From: Mycolicibacterium aichiense
GTDB lineage: Bacteria; Actinomycetota; Actinomycetes; Mycobacteriales; Mycobacteriaceae
Length of the DNA stretch: 64,000 nt
Direction: 5' to 3'
NCBI RefSeq assembly: GCF_010726245.1
Contig: NZ_AP022561.1
Location: 992,001 to 1,056,000 of the forward strand
The position numbers and the translations under genes were made by a program. The number at the start of each line of letters is the position of its first letter. Positions within the stretch are counted from its first letter, which is position 1. The notes beneath the pieces were generated by a model. It saw only the letters and a program-made list of their open reading frames with translations. It did not search any database and was not told the DNA's origin. Below are positions 1 to 8,869 of the stretch, piece after piece.

Positions 1-660
1 AAGAAGGCGATGCTGGAGAAGGTGCGACGCGCCCCGGCACTGATCAAGGTCGAGTCGGTGGTGCAGCACGAGCCGCTGGGTCTTGGCCACGCGGTCGGCT
101 GTGTGGAGGCGGTGCTGTCCCCGGACGAGGACGCGGTCTCGGTGCTGCTGCCCGACGACCTGGTGCTGCCGACGGGTGTGCTCGAGACCATGGCGAAGGT
201 GCGGGCCAAGCGCGGCGGCACGGTCCTGTGCGCCATCGAGGTGTCCGAGGACGAGGTCAGCGCCTACGGCGTGTTCGACGTCGAGCCGGTCCCCGATGCG
301 GCAAACCCGAACGTGATGCGGGTCAAGGGCATGGTGGAGAAGCCGAAGGCCGAGGACGCGCCGTCGCTGTATGCCGCGGCCGGCCGCTATCTGTTGGACC
401 GGGCCATCTTCGACGCGCTGCGCCGTGTCGACCGCGGTGTCGGCGGCGAGATCCAGCTGACCGACGCCATCGAGTTGCTGATCAAGGAGGGGCACCCGGT
501 GCATGTCGTGGTGCACCGCGGCTCTCGACACGACTTGGGAAATCCCGGCGGCTACCTGAAGGCTGCGGTTGACTTTGCCTTGGATCGTGACGACTATGGC
601 CCGGATTTGCGGCGATGGTTGACGGCACGCCTGGGCCTGGCTGACAAGACCGAACAGTAG
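1..660 (+). CDS. galU: UTP--glucose-1-phosphate uridylyltransferase, 5' end cut by window
   Basis: C-terminal 219 residues of GalU, which makes UDP-glucose from UTP and glucose-1-phosphate in the cytosol for polysaccharide, glycolipid and trehalose synthesis. The frame is open from base 1 (KKAMLEKV...), so the start lies upstream of the window. The nucleotidyltransferase stretch GLGHAVGCVEA and the LLPDDLVLP segment that follows are diagnostic. The stop is TAG at 658-660. It is followed after 50 bases by the gephyrin-like gene, the same order as galU-moeA1-rimJ in M. tuberculosis. Confidence 0.95.
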   Translation, partial: KKAMLEKVRRAPALIKVESVVQHEPLGLGHAVGCVEAVLSPDEDAVSVLLPDDLVLPTGVLETMAKVRAKRGGTVLCAIEVSEDEVSAYGVFDVEPVPDAANPNVMRVKGMVEKPKAEDAPSLYAAAGRYLLDRAIFDALRRVDRGVGGEIQLTDAIELLIKEGHPVHVVVHRGSRHDLGNPGGYLKAAVDFALDRDDYGPDLRRWLTARLGLADKTEQ

Positions 661-710
661 AAGCCCCGGCGGGCCCGCGCGAGGACAAGCTCGAGGCAGA
701 AAGGCGCGCG

Positions 711-1964
711 GTGCGTTCGGTAGAGGAACAGCAGGCCAGAGTGGCGGCCGCTGCGGTGGCCCCGCGCCCGGTGCGCGTGCCGATCGCCGAGGCGCAGGGC
801 CTGATGTGCGCCGAGGAAGTGATCACCGAACATCCTTTGCCGGGCTTCGACCAGGCCGCCATCGACGGGTATGCGGTCCGCAGTGTGGACGTTCAGGGTC
901 TGGGCGCCGATTCCGATGACGAGCAGGGCGCCGAGGTCAGCCTGCCGGTGATGGGCGTGATCGAGGCGGGTGCGCGCACTCCGAGCCGGCTGCAGCCCAA
1001 ACAAGCCGCCCGGGTGCAGACCGGTGCGCCGATGCCGACGCTGGCCGATGCCGTGTTGCCGTTGCGCTGGACCGACGGCGGTCAGGCGCGAGTGCGGGTG
1101 CTGCGCGGGGTCCGGTCGGGCGCCTATGTCCGGCGGGCGGGTGACGACGTGCAGCCCGGTGACGTCGCGGTGCGCGCCGGCGCGACGATCGGCGCCGCGC
1201 AGGTGGGATTGCTTGCCGCGGTCGGCCGCGAACGGGTGCTGGTGCATCCGCGTCCCCGGGTGACCGTGATGAGCGTGGGCGGCGAGTTGGTCGACATCTC
1301 CCGGACGCCCGGTAATGGTCAGGTCTACGACGTCAACTCCTATGCGATCGCCGCCGCGGCGCGCGATGCCGGCGCCGAGGTGAACCGGGTCGGCATCGTC
1401 AGCACCGATCCGAAGTCGCTGCGCGAGGCCGTCGAGGGTCAGCTCAACCGAGCCGAGGTGGTCGTGATCGCGGGTGCGGTCGGCGGGGCTGCGGCCGAAG
1501 GTGTGCGCGCGGTGCTGTCCAAGCTCGGCGAGATGGAGGTCACCCGAATCGCCATGCATCCCGGGTCGGTGCAGGGCTTCGGTCAGCTGGGGCGCGAACG
1601 GGTCCCGACGTTCCTGTTGCCGGCGAACCCGGTCAGCGCGCTGGTGGTTTTCGAGGTCATGGTCCGCCCGCTGATTCGGCTCTCGCTGGGCAAGCGGCAG
1701 TCGCTCCGGCGTGTCGTGCAGGCCCGGGCGTTGTCGCCGATTTCGTCGGTGCCCGGACGGAAGGGCTTCCTTCGGGGACAGCTGATGCGCGATCAGGACA
1801 CCGGTGAGTATCTGGTGCAGGCGCTCGGCGGCGCCCCGGGTGCGTCGTCGCATCTCTTGGCGACGCTGGCCGAGGCCAACTGCTTGGTCGTGGTGCCCAC
1901 CGAGCTGGATCAGGTCAGAACCGGCGAGGTCGTCGATGTCGCCTTCCTTGCTCAACGAGGCTGA
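711..1964 (+). CDS. glp: gephyrin-like MoeA homologue (Glp)
   Basis: A 417-residue MoeA/gephyrin-fold protein. Canonical MoeA inserts molybdate into adenylylated molybdopterin. Family hallmarks are eroded here: the GGVSVGD loop reads GAVGGAAAEG (about residues 254-263), the PGKP lysine motif reads PGSV (about 283), the PGNPVS motif reads PANPVS (about 304), and the TGDEL-type motif reads VGGELV. In corynebacteria a MoeA-like protein, Glp, works with a membrane receptor GlpR in the divisome; a GlpR-like gene lies two genes downstream here. I infer a division role rather than cofactor synthesis. GTG start at 711 with an AGAAAGG ribosome site just upstream. The M. tuberculosis counterpart is annotated moeA1 (Rv0994). 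Confidence 0.9.
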   Translation: MRSVEEQQARVAAAAVAPRPVRVPIAEAQGLMCAEEVITEHPLPGFDQAAIDGYAVRSVDVQGLGADSDDEQGAEVSLPVMGVIEAGARTPSRLQPKQAARVQTGAPMPTLADAVLPLRWTDGGQARVRVLRGVRSGAYVRRAGDDVQPGDVAVRAGATIGAAQVGLLAAVGRERVLVHPRPRVTVMSVGGELVDISRTPGNGQVYDVNSYAIAAAARDAGAEVNRVGIVSTDPKSLREAVEGQLNRAEVVVIAGAVGGAAAEGVRAVLSKLGEMEVTRIAMHPGSVQGFGQLGRERVPTFLLPANPVSALVVFEVMVRPLIRLSLGKRQSLRRVVQARALSPISSVPGRKGFLRGQLMRDQDTGEYLVQALGGAPGASSHLLATLAEANCLVVVPTELDQVRTGEVVDVAFLAQRG

Positions 1965-1978
1965 ACCGCGGAGCATGA

Positions 1979-2632
1979 GTGAATTTGTGGCGTAACAGTT
2001 CCCTGCACCCGGGCTGGCCCGCTTCCGTCGGTCCGTTGCGGGTCACCGCAGGGGTCATCCGGTTGCGTCCGGTGCGAATGCGCGACGCCGCGATGTGGAG
2101 CCGCATACGCCTGGCGGACCGACGCTATCTCGAGCCGTGGGAGCCGACTGCCGAGGTGGATTGGACTGTGCGACATGCAGTTTCGTCCTGGCCGCCGGTG
2201 TGTTCGGGCCTCCGGGCGGAGGCGCGCAAGGGTCGGATGCTGCCGTATGTGATCGAACTCGACGGCCAGTTCAGCGGTCAGCTCACGATCGGCAACGTGA
2301 CCCACGGGGCGTTGCGCTCAGCCTGGATCGGCTACTGGGTGTCCAGTGCCGTCACCGGCGCGGGGGTGGCCACGGGTGCGCTTGCGCTGGGGCTCGACCA
2401 CTGTTTCGGGCCGGTCGGTCTGCATCGGGTGGAGGCGACCGTGCGCCCGGAGAATGCGGCGAGCCGGGCGGTGTTGGCCAAGGTCGGCTTCCGTGAGGAG
2501 GGCCTGCTGGAGCGGTACCTCGATGTCGACGGCGCGTGGCGCGACCATCTGCTGGTGGGGATGACGGTGGAAGAGGTCGAGGGCTCGGTGGTGGGCCGGC
2601 TGGTGCACCGCGGGCTGGCGAAGTGGGCGTGA
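1979..2632 (+). CDS. rimJ: RimJ-type GNAT N-acetyltransferase
   Basis: A 217-residue GNAT acetyltransferase of the RimJ/RimL group, which acetylates N-terminal amino groups of ribosomal or other proteins using acetyl-CoA. Recognisable parts are the N-terminal VIRLRPVRMRD strand, the GNVTHGALRSAWIGYWV core, and the family ending ENAASRAVLAKVGFREEG. It starts 14 bases after the glp stop with GTG, so it is probably in the same transcript. Only about 17 poorly conserved residues precede the domain, so a start slightly downstream is possible. Matches Rv0995 in position. Confidence 0.92.
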   Translation: MNLWRNSSLHPGWPASVGPLRVTAGVIRLRPVRMRDAAMWSRIRLADRRYLEPWEPTAEVDWTVRHAVSSWPPVCSGLRAEARKGRMLPYVIELDGQFSGQLTIGNVTHGALRSAWIGYWVSSAVTGAGVATGALALGLDHCFGPVGLHRVEATVRPENAASRAVLAKVGFREEGLLERYLDVDGAWRDHLLVGMTVEEVEGSVVGRLVHRGLAKWA

Positions 2633-2647
2633 TTGCTGAGGCGACTT

Positions 2648-2679
2648 GTTACTAATGTGACATTTGTGGCTGTTGGTGC
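2648..2679 (+). promoter_or_regulatory. four 9-nt-spaced GTnAC-like units upstream of glpR
   Basis: Units GTTAC (2648), GTGAC (2657), GTGGC (2666) and GGTGC (2675) repeat with exactly 9-base spacing in the rimJ-glpR gap. The first two fit a GTnAC direct repeat of the kind bound by the actinobacterial cell-division response regulator MtrA; the last two are degenerate. That a regulator binds here is inference from spacing and from the neighbouring division gene. Confidence 0.3.
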
Positions 2680-2778
2680 TTGTCAAGGGCAAATTACAAG
2701 TGTGTAATTGACTCCGGCGCGCCGTCCCGGGTTGCCAGGGTCACGGACCTAGCCTGGACGCGAAAGGAGCAGGCCAAC

Positions 2779-3873
2779 ATGCCAAGCATCCCCCAATCAT
2801 TGCTCTGGATTTCGCTTGTGGTGCTGTGGTTGTTCGTGTTGGTCCCGATGCTCATCAGCAAGCGCGACAACGTCCGTCGGACCAGCGACGTCGCGCTTGC
2901 CACCCGGGTGCTCAACGGTGCCGAGAAGTCCCGCCGATTCAAGCGCAGCGGCCCCTCGGCCGGTCATCGGCACGACCCGGACTGGCAGCCCGAAGAGGAC
3001 CAGCTCGACGAGCTGGACTCCGACGACGAGGTGACGCCGTCGCGGACCCGCACGGTTGTCGTGGTGGCCGCCGTCGCCGAGGAGGCCGAGTCGGATTACC
3101 TCGACGTGGACGTGGTCGACGAGGATTCCGGCGCGCTGCCGGTCGGAGGCACCGCGCGCAGCGCCCAGGTCCAGCCGAGCCTGTTCGACGAAGCCCCGGC
3201 GCCGGTGGTGGCCGAGCCCGTGGCAGAGGTCGACGAGACCAGCGACGAGACCAGCGACGAGACCAGCGACGAAGCCCAGGATGAGCAGGCCGACGCCGAG
3301 CCCGCCGGCGACGACACCGATCAGTTCCAGGCGGTCACCGAGGATCAGCCGCAGGACGGCACCGAGGACGAATACGAATACGTCGAGGACACGTCCGGTC
3401 TGGAAGCCGAGGACGAGCCGGCGACGACCGTGACGCCGAGGGCGGGCCGGCCGCGTCGGTCGGAGTCCACGACGGCCGCGGCGGTCAGCGCCCGCAAGTA
3501 CCGCTTCCGCAAGCGGATGCTGATGGCGATGGCTGCGGTCATGGTCGTCACAGCCGTGCTGTCCTTCACCGTCAGCTCGGATCTGTGGTGGGTCACCGGC
3601 GCGGCCGCTGCCGTGACGGTGCTGTACCTCGGCTATCTGCGCCGTCAGACCAGGATCGAGGAGCAGGTGCGTCGGCGTCGCCAGCAGCGGATGGCACGCT
3701 CACGGCTCGGAGTCGAGAACACCCAGGACCGCGAATTCGACGTCGTGCCGTCCCGGTTGCGCCGTCCCGGCGCCGCGGTGCTGGACATCGACGACGAGGA
3801 TCCGATCTTCGAGCACCTCGACGAGGTCGCGTTCGCGCGGCACTTCGACCTGCCGCGGGCGGCAGGCCAGTAG
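2779..3873 (+). CDS. glpR: divisome-associated membrane protein GlpR/SepX-like
   Basis: A 364-residue membrane protein. One N-terminal transmembrane helix (about residues 7-25) is followed by a short basic stretch, a long acidic disordered region (about 65-235), and a C-terminal helical hairpin (about 247-266 and 272-292) with a basic, then acidic tail. This architecture and the position behind glp and rimJ match Rv0996 and the GlpR receptor that anchors Glp at corynebacterial division sites. The start is taken at ATG 2779 because GAAAGGAG lies 8 bases before it; in-frame starts upstream lack this. A 12-base unit repeated three times (about 3235-3270) encodes repeated DETS. Confidence 0.85.
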   Translation: MPSIPQSLLWISLVVLWLFVLVPMLISKRDNVRRTSDVALATRVLNGAEKSRRFKRSGPSAGHRHDPDWQPEEDQLDELDSDDEVTPSRTRTVVVVAAVAEEAESDYLDVDVVDEDSGALPVGGTARSAQVQPSLFDEAPAPVVAEPVAEVDETSDETSDETSDEAQDEQADAEPAGDDTDQFQAVTEDQPQDGTEDEYEYVEDTSGLEAEDEPATTVTPRAGRPRRSESTTAAAVSARKYRFRKRMLMAMAAVMVVTAVLSFTVSSDLWWVTGAAAAVTVLYLGYLRRQTRIEEQVRRRRQQRMARSRLGVENTQDREFDVVPSRLRRPGAAVLDIDDEDPIFEHLDEVAFARHFDLPRAAGQ

Positions 3874-3924
3874 GTCTCCGGTTTCAACTAGGCGGGCTGC
3901 GACTGGTAGCCTGCTAGCGACCAA

Positions 3925-3997
3925 GGGGCTATAGCGCAGTTGGTAGCGCGTCTCGTTCGCATCGAGAAGGTCAGGGGTTCGATTCCCCTTAGCTCCA
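3925..3997 (+). tRNA. tRNA-Ala (anticodon CGC)
   Basis: A 73-base cloverleaf. The acceptor stem GGGGCTA pairs with TAGCTCC, the anticodon stem TCTCG/CGAGA encloses the loop TTCGCAT with anticodon CGC, and the T arm carries GGTTCGATTCC. The discriminator is A at 3997; CCA is not encoded. It lies 52 bases after glpR and marks the left edge of the accessory block, but no integrase or duplicated tRNA end was found. Confidence 0.95.
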
Positions 3998-4231
3998 CAG
4001 AGTTTGACCAGTTCAGGGCGTAGTCTCTGGCTGGCCTTCCGAGGCCGCCCGCAGTGGCGCGAATTGCGACGTCGGTACGCGCGGGATCGGCCCGGCGACA
4101 GACGGTTCCGATGCCGAAGTCCCCGAAATCTCGCGCCTCCGCCGATGTTGGCCGTAGCCTGTTTGAGGTCGGGGACCGCTGACGAAGAATCCTTTGCTGG
4201 GATTGCGCGTTGATTGCCGGAGGGATAGGTC

Positions 4232-5521
4232 ATGTCGGACGCCGGTGCGCTCGGTGACGAGCATCGACTGCGGCGGCTCATCGACAAACTTCCGGCCATG
4301 GTGGGGTACTGGGACGGCGATCTGCGCAATGTGGTCGCCAACGACGCCCACCGGCAGTTCTTCGGTCTGACTCCCGCCGAGATCCGGGGCATGCACATCA
4401 CCGATTTGCTCGTCGGGGATCTCGGCGAAGCGAGCCTGCCGTACGTCTACGCCGCGATGGCGGGCGAGGACCAGATATTCGAGAAGACGCTGACCGACCA
4501 CAACGGCATCACCCGCCATGTCCAGGCCTCCTACCTGCCGGATCTGGTGGACGGGCAGGTGCGCGGGTTGTATGTGCAGGTGGCCGATGTGACCGCGCGG
4601 GTCGAGGCCGAGCGGTCCCGCGACGACGCTCAGCGGTTGTTCGAGATCAGCATGGACAACGCGCCGTTCGGGAAAGCGGTGTTCACCACCGACGGGCGGG
4701 CGCTCTACATCAACTCCGCCCTGCGCGAGTTGCTCGGCATCCAGCCCCACGATGCGGCAGCTCTGCACTACTACGACGGCGTCCACCCCGACGATTTCGC
4801 TGTGGCGGAACAGGATTGGCGCGAGCTGCTATCCGGCGCGGCAGATCAGATCGCCACCGAGGTTCGTTATGTCCGCAGCGACGGCGCCATCATCTGGGTG
4901 CATCGCGCCGCGGTGCTGGCCCCCGGCGCTCACGGCGGTGCCGACGTCGTGATCGCCCAGCTTCAGGACGTCACCGCCCGCAAGGGCATAGAAGTCGAAC
5001 TGGCCCACCGCGCCGTGACGGATCCGCTCACCGGTCTGCAGAACCGGCACTCGCTGGTCGCTCGGATCGCCGAGCATCGCACCGCTCATCCCGGCGACTG
5101 GGTGGCGGTGTTGTTCATCGACCTCGACGGGTTCAAGACGGTCAACGATTCGCACGGCCACGCCGCGGGCGATGCCGTCCTGGAAGCCGCCGCTCGACGG
5201 CTTGCCGAGGCGGTCGTGTCGCCCAATGCGGTCTATCGTCTCGGCGGCGACGAGTTCGTCGTCGTGGTCGTCGACGACGTCAGCGCGCCTGTCGTCGAGC
5301 AATTGGCGCAGGACGTGGGGGCTGCGGTCAGCGGCACGTATCCGGTCGAGGACGGGGAGGTGACGCTCGCGGCATCGGTGGGGTGGGCAAGCAGCCGGAC
5401 CGCGGACGCCGCCGAGCTCATCCGCGACGCGGATGTCGACATGTACCGGCACAAAGCACGGCACCGACAGGGTGATCAACGCCTCAGCTCAACCGAAATT
5501 GTCGCGCGCGACGGCGAGTAG
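4232..5521 (+). CDS. PAS-PAS-GGDEF diguanylate cyclase
   Basis: A 429-residue sensor that should make cyclic di-GMP from two GTP. Two PAS domains (about residues 10-125 and 130-255) precede a GGDEF domain (about 258-415) with an intact GGDEF motif at about 338-342. No transmembrane helix and no EAL domain are visible, so it is probably a cytosolic cyclase responding to a small ligand or redox signal through PAS. The RxxD inhibitory I-site expected before GGDEF reads VSPN, so product inhibition is probably lost. ATG start with GGAGG upstream at 4218. Stands alone between the tRNA and a small membrane-protein gene. Confidence 0.92.
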   Translation: MSDAGALGDEHRLRRLIDKLPAMVGYWDGDLRNVVANDAHRQFFGLTPAEIRGMHITDLLVGDLGEASLPYVYAAMAGEDQIFEKTLTDHNGITRHVQASYLPDLVDGQVRGLYVQVADVTARVEAERSRDDAQRLFEISMDNAPFGKAVFTTDGRALYINSALRELLGIQPHDAAALHYYDGVHPDDFAVAEQDWRELLSGAADQIATEVRYVRSDGAIIWVHRAAVLAPGAHGGADVVIAQLQDVTARKGIEVELAHRAVTDPLTGLQNRHSLVARIAEHRTAHPGDWVAVLFIDLDGFKTVNDSHGHAAGDAVLEAAARRLAEAVVSPNAVYRLGGDEFVVVVVDDVSAPVVEQLAQDVGAAVSGTYPVEDGEVTLAASVGWASSRTADAAELIRDADVDMYRHKARHRQGDQRLSSTEIVARDGE

Positions 5522-5578
5522 GCTGCGGGTAGGAAACCGCTACCCGAGGAGGATGCCACGTCCGCCGATCGGCCCAAT

Positions 5579-5989
5579 TTGGGCCAACTCATCATGTACT
5601 CGTACGGGTTCCGACGCCTGCCCGATTCCATGCGGGAATGGGTCGCGAACGATCTCGCAGGCCCCGGCGCCGTCAAGCGGTTCATGCTCAAAGCGGCGAT
5701 CCCGCCGTTCTTCCTCCTGGCGCCGTTCTGGCTGCTGCCGGTGGAGAACAACTCTGTCTACGTGCACGCCGAGATGACGGTGCCGCTCTATCTGTGGACG
5801 CTGGCGATTTCGCTTGCGCTGAACAAGGTTTGGCGGCGTCATCGGCTGGCCGTGCACGGCCTGGACCCGAACCTGGTCGACGTGATCAAGCGGCAGAAGA
5901 ACGCGCGCATCGAAGAGGATTACATCGCACGATTCGGTCCGCGCCCGCAGGACGCCGAGCACCAGAAGAACAGCAATCCGTTCTTCTGA
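5579..5989 (+). CDS. small membrane protein, DUF5313-like
   Basis: A 136-residue protein with a conserved-looking N-terminal YSYGFRRLPDSMREWV segment, two hydrophobic helices (about residues 38-56 and 66-84), and a basic C-terminal tail. It resembles the mycobacterial DUF5313 family of unknown function. The start is unclear: the reading frame is open back to 5522 with no ATG or GTG, a strong GAGGAGG lies at 5546-5552, and only TTG 5579 or ATG 5594 are in frame. The stop abuts the convergent flavin-type gene with no gap. Confidence 0.75.
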   Translation: MGQLIMYSYGFRRLPDSMREWVANDLAGPGAVKRFMLKAAIPPFFLLAPFWLLPVENNSVYVHAEMTVPLYLWTLAISLALNKVWRRHRLAVHGLDPNLVDVIKRQKNARIEEDYIARFGPRPQDAEHQKNSNPFF

Positions 5990-6412
5990 TCAGTCGGCGA
6001 CGTCGAAGGCCTTGATCACCTTCGTCGGGTTCACCCGGACGACCAATTCACCGGGCACGCCGTTGCGCCTGCCGAATTCTTCGGCGCGCTCGGGGCCCAT
6101 GTAGCGGGCCGCGATACGGGTCGCGAGATCGAGCAGTTCGTCGGGATCCTCGCTGAGCGACGCGGTGCCTTGAACCTGAACGAAGGAGAACGGCGGACCC
6201 TGGTCGTCGACGCAGATCGCGACCCGCGGGTCGCGGCTCAGCGCACGGCCTTTGGCGGTCGCCTTTCCGGTGTTGAACACGAGCTGGCCACCGTCGATGA
6301 TGAACCACACCGGGGCAACGAGCGGCCTGCCGTCTGCCGCGACATAAGCCAGTTTCGCCGTTCGGGTGCCCGCGGACAGGAACGCGGCCACGTCGTCGGA
6401 GAGTTCGTCCAT
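5990..6412 (-). CDS. PPOX-class F420/flavin-dependent oxidoreductase
   Basis: A 140-residue single-domain split-barrel protein of the pyridoxamine-phosphate-oxidase-like superfamily, close to the mycobacterial F420-binding FDOR-B group (Rv1155 type). Visible family features are the LAYVAADGRPLVAPVWF strand pair, TGKATAKGRALSRDPRVAI at the cofactor phosphate region, and the FVQVQGTA strand. The substrate cannot be read from sequence; such proteins reduce small molecules or biliverdin-like compounds with F420H2 or FMN. Convergent with the DUF5313-like gene, divergent from the GH13 gene. Confidence 0.85.
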   Translation of the reverse strand: MDELSDDVAAFLSAGTRTAKLAYVAADGRPLVAPVWFIIDGGQLVFNTGKATAKGRALSRDPRVAICVDDQGPPFSFVQVQGTASLSEDPDELLDLATRIAARYMGPERAEEFGRRNGVPGELVVRVNPTKVIKAFDVAD

Positions 6413-6534
6413 ACCGTCGAGGCTAGGCGCATGACCCGCGAAGCGTTTCGACCCCTACCGCCGGTGGCAATACTCGAGTGGCGCGTCGTCGGGTTTGGCA
6501 GGCAAGGTTGAAGCAAGACAAAGTCAGGAGTCTC

Positions 6535-8799
6535 ATGTCGCAGACGGTGGAGTCCATGCCCGACGATGGACCGCCCGACGAGGGTGAAACCGGCAATGCG
6601 CCTGCCGAGATCACCTACGACGAGCATCTGCACCCCGCCCGACCTCGAACGTTGCGGTTCCGTCCGCGGGTGCGAAACCCATTCGTACGCAGGTCGATTG
6701 CCCAGGACGGCTCGCCGACCGCGGACAATCAGGCCTACGTGTCGTGGCTGCTGTCACAGTCGATGCTCGCCGACGCCAATGAGATCAGCCAGCAATTCTC
6801 CGGCCAGGGTTCGATGTGGCAGAACCCGTATGCCACGCCGAGCCCACGCAGTGCCGTCGACGCCGCGTCGGTCTGGTTCACCGCGTACCCGCTGTCGCTC
6901 ATCACCCGGCCCGAGGAGTCGTTCCTCAAGGCCATGGCCGATGAAGCGATGTGGAAGGCATTCGCCGAGATCGGCATCGAGGGAATCCACACCGGGCCCG
7001 TCAAACGCGCCGGTGGCATCGCCGGCTGGCAGCTGACACCCAGCGTCGACGGCCACTTCGACCGGATCAGCACCCAGATCGACCCGGCGTTCGGCACCGA
7101 GGACGAGTTCCGCCAGATGTGCGGCACCGCGAACTGGTACGGCGGCACGATTCTCGACGACATCGTGCCCGGACACACCGGCAAGGGCGCGGATTTCCGG
7201 CTCGCCGAGATGAAGTACGCCGACTATCCCGGCATCTACCACATGATCGACATCGATCCGCTGGACTGGGAGCACCTGCCCGACGTTCCGCACGGCCGGG
7301 ACTCGGTCAACGTCGACGCCGCGACGGAGGAATGGCTCGACAAGGCCGGCTACATCATCGGGCGGCTGCAGCGCGTGATCTTCTATGCCGAGGGCATCAA
7401 GGAGACCAACTGGAGCGTCACCCGCCCCGTGGTCGGCATCGACGGCGTCGAGCGGCGATGGGTGTATCTGCACTACTTCAAGGAGGGTCAGCCCTCGATC
7501 AACTGGCTCGACCCGTCGTTCGCCGGGATGCGCCTCGTCATCGGCGACGCGCTGCACTCACTGACCGATCTCGGTTCCGGTGGGTTGCGTCTCGACGCCA
7601 ACGGCTTCCTCGGCGCCGAGAAGACCTCCGGCGACGACGGCGTGGGATGGTCGGAAGGCCACCCGCTTTCGCAGGCGGCCAATCAGTTCATCGGAAGCAT
7701 GGTGCGCAAGCTGGGCGGTTTCACCTTCCAGGAACTGAACCTGACCATCGACGACATCAAGGAGACCAGCGGCACCGGCGCCGATCTGTCCTACGACTTC
7801 GTCAACCGGCCCGCGTACCACCACGCGCTGGCGACCGCCGACACCGAGTTTCTGCGCCTGACGCTGCGGACAGCCATCGAACTCGGCGTGGACCCGGCAT
7901 CGCTGGTGCACGCGCTGCAGAACCACGACGAGCTGACCTACGAGCTGGTGCACTGGTCCAACGGCCACAAGGACGATATCTATACCTACAAAGGCCATGA
8001 GATCACCGGCGAGGCGCTCGGCGAACGGGTGCGCGCCGACCTCACCGAGGCGCTCACCGGACCGGCCGCACCGTACAACCGCGTATTCACGACGAACGGA
8101 ATCGCTTGCACCACAGCGACAGTGATCGCCGCGACGCTGGGATACCGCGACCTCGACGACATCGACGGCGACATCGACCGCATCCGCCGGGCGCACCTGC
8201 TGCTGGCCATGTTCAACGCCCTTCAGCCCGGGGTGTTCGCGCTGTCCGGCTGGGACCTTTGCGGCATGCTCACGTTGCCGTCAGCCCAGGTCGCCGACCT
8301 GATGCACGGTGGTGACACCCGCTGGATCCACCGTGCGGCGCACGACCTGATGGGCGTCAACCCGGCAGCGACGAAGTCGAACGCCGGAATGCCGCGTGGC
8401 CGAAGCCTGTACGGATCGATTCCGGACCAGCTCGCCGACGACACCAGCTTCCTTCGCCAATTGCAGGCGATACTGCGGGTGCGGGCGCACTATGGCATCG
8501 CGACCAGCCGCCAGGTCGACATTCCCGAGGTGTCGCATCGCGGCATGCTGGTGATGGTGCACCAGCTCGACGCACCCGAGCAGTATCAGCTGACCGTGTT
8601 GAACTTCGCCAACGAGGACATCGCAGGCACTGTCCGATCCAAGACTCTGCCGCCGGGCGCGACCGTGCGCGACATGTTCACCGGGGCGCAGATTGCGGTC
8701 GTCGACGATCTGCACAGCTTCGCGGTCGAGATGATTCCGCATCACGGGATGGCGCTGCTGGTCGAAGTGGAACCTGCCGACGACGACGTGTCGGCCTGA
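6535..8799 (+). CDS. GH13 alpha-amylase superfamily protein, trehalose-synthase-like
   Basis: A 754-residue GH13 enzyme. The four family regions can be traced: region [12 protein letters not shown] (about residue 208), region [11 protein letters not shown] (nucleophile Asp near 353), region III FQELN (acid/base Glu near 400), and region [11 protein letters not shown] (Asp near 465). Region IV closely resembles that of TreS (maltose-trehalose interconversion). The usual Asn of region I (DxVxNH) is Gly here, and the approximately 100-residue N-terminus is unusual. A C-terminal beta domain follows. The substrate is therefore open: trehalose/maltose isomerisation or glucosyl transfer is likely. 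ATG 6535 is chosen for TCAGGAG upstream. Confidence 0.85.
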   Translation: MSQTVESMPDDGPPDEGETGNAPAEITYDEHLHPARPRTLRFRPRVRNPFVRRSIAQDGSPTADNQAYVSWLLSQSMLADANEISQQFSGQGSMWQNPYATPSPRSAVDAASVWFTAYPLSLITRPEESFLKAMADEAMWKAFAEIGIEGIHTGPVKRAGGIAGWQLTPSVDGHFDRISTQIDPAFGTEDEFRQMCGTANWYGGTILDDIVPGHTGKGADFRLAEMKYADYPGIYHMIDIDPLDWEHLPDVPHGRDSVNVDAATEEWLDKAGYIIGRLQRVIFYAEGIKETNWSVTRPVVGIDGVERRWVYLHYFKEGQPSINWLDPSFAGMRLVIGDALHSLTDLGSGGLRLDANGFLGAEKTSGDDGVGWSEGHPLSQAANQFIGSMVRKLGGFTFQELNLTIDDIKETSGTGADLSYDFVNRPAYHHALATADTEFLRLTLRTAIELGVDPASLVHALQNHDELTYELVHWSNGHKDDIYTYKGHEITGEALGERVRADLTEALTGPAAPYNRVFTTNGIACTTATVIAATLGYRDLDDIDGDIDRIRRAHLLLAMFNALQPGVFALSGWDLCGMLTLPSAQVADLMHGGDTRWIHRAAHDLMGVNPAATKSNAGMPRGRSLYGSIPDQLADDTSFLRQLQAILRVRAHYGIATSRQVDIPEVSHRGMLVMVHQLDAPEQYQLTVLNFANEDIAGTVRSKTLPPGATVRDMFTGAQIAVVDDLHSFAVEMIPHHGMALLVEVEPADDDVSA

Positions 8800-8869
8800 G
8801 TTGGCCTGGCGCGTAACGTCTTTCGCGCGACCAGCCCGCTCCGCGAGGAGGCTGAGTGATACTGCCGGG

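Noticed and set aside
594-1976. A 460-codon open frame antisense to the gephyrin-like gene
   Set aside because: High GC keeps the opposite frame open; the translation is His/Arg/Gln-rich with no domain, while the plus strand carries a clear family protein.
3235-3270. Short tandem repeat as a CRISPR-like array
   Set aside because: It is three in-frame 12-base units inside the acidic part of glpR, without spacers; it codes for repeated DETS residues.
4004-4213. A 69-codon open frame between the tRNA and the diguanylate cyclase
   Set aside because: Arg/Pro-rich without ribosome site or homologous look; no support as a gene.
3925-4231. tRNA-Ala as an integration site of a mobile island
   Set aside because: No integrase, excisionase or repeat of the tRNA 3' end was found through 24.3 kb; the block looks like ordinary chromosomal genes.
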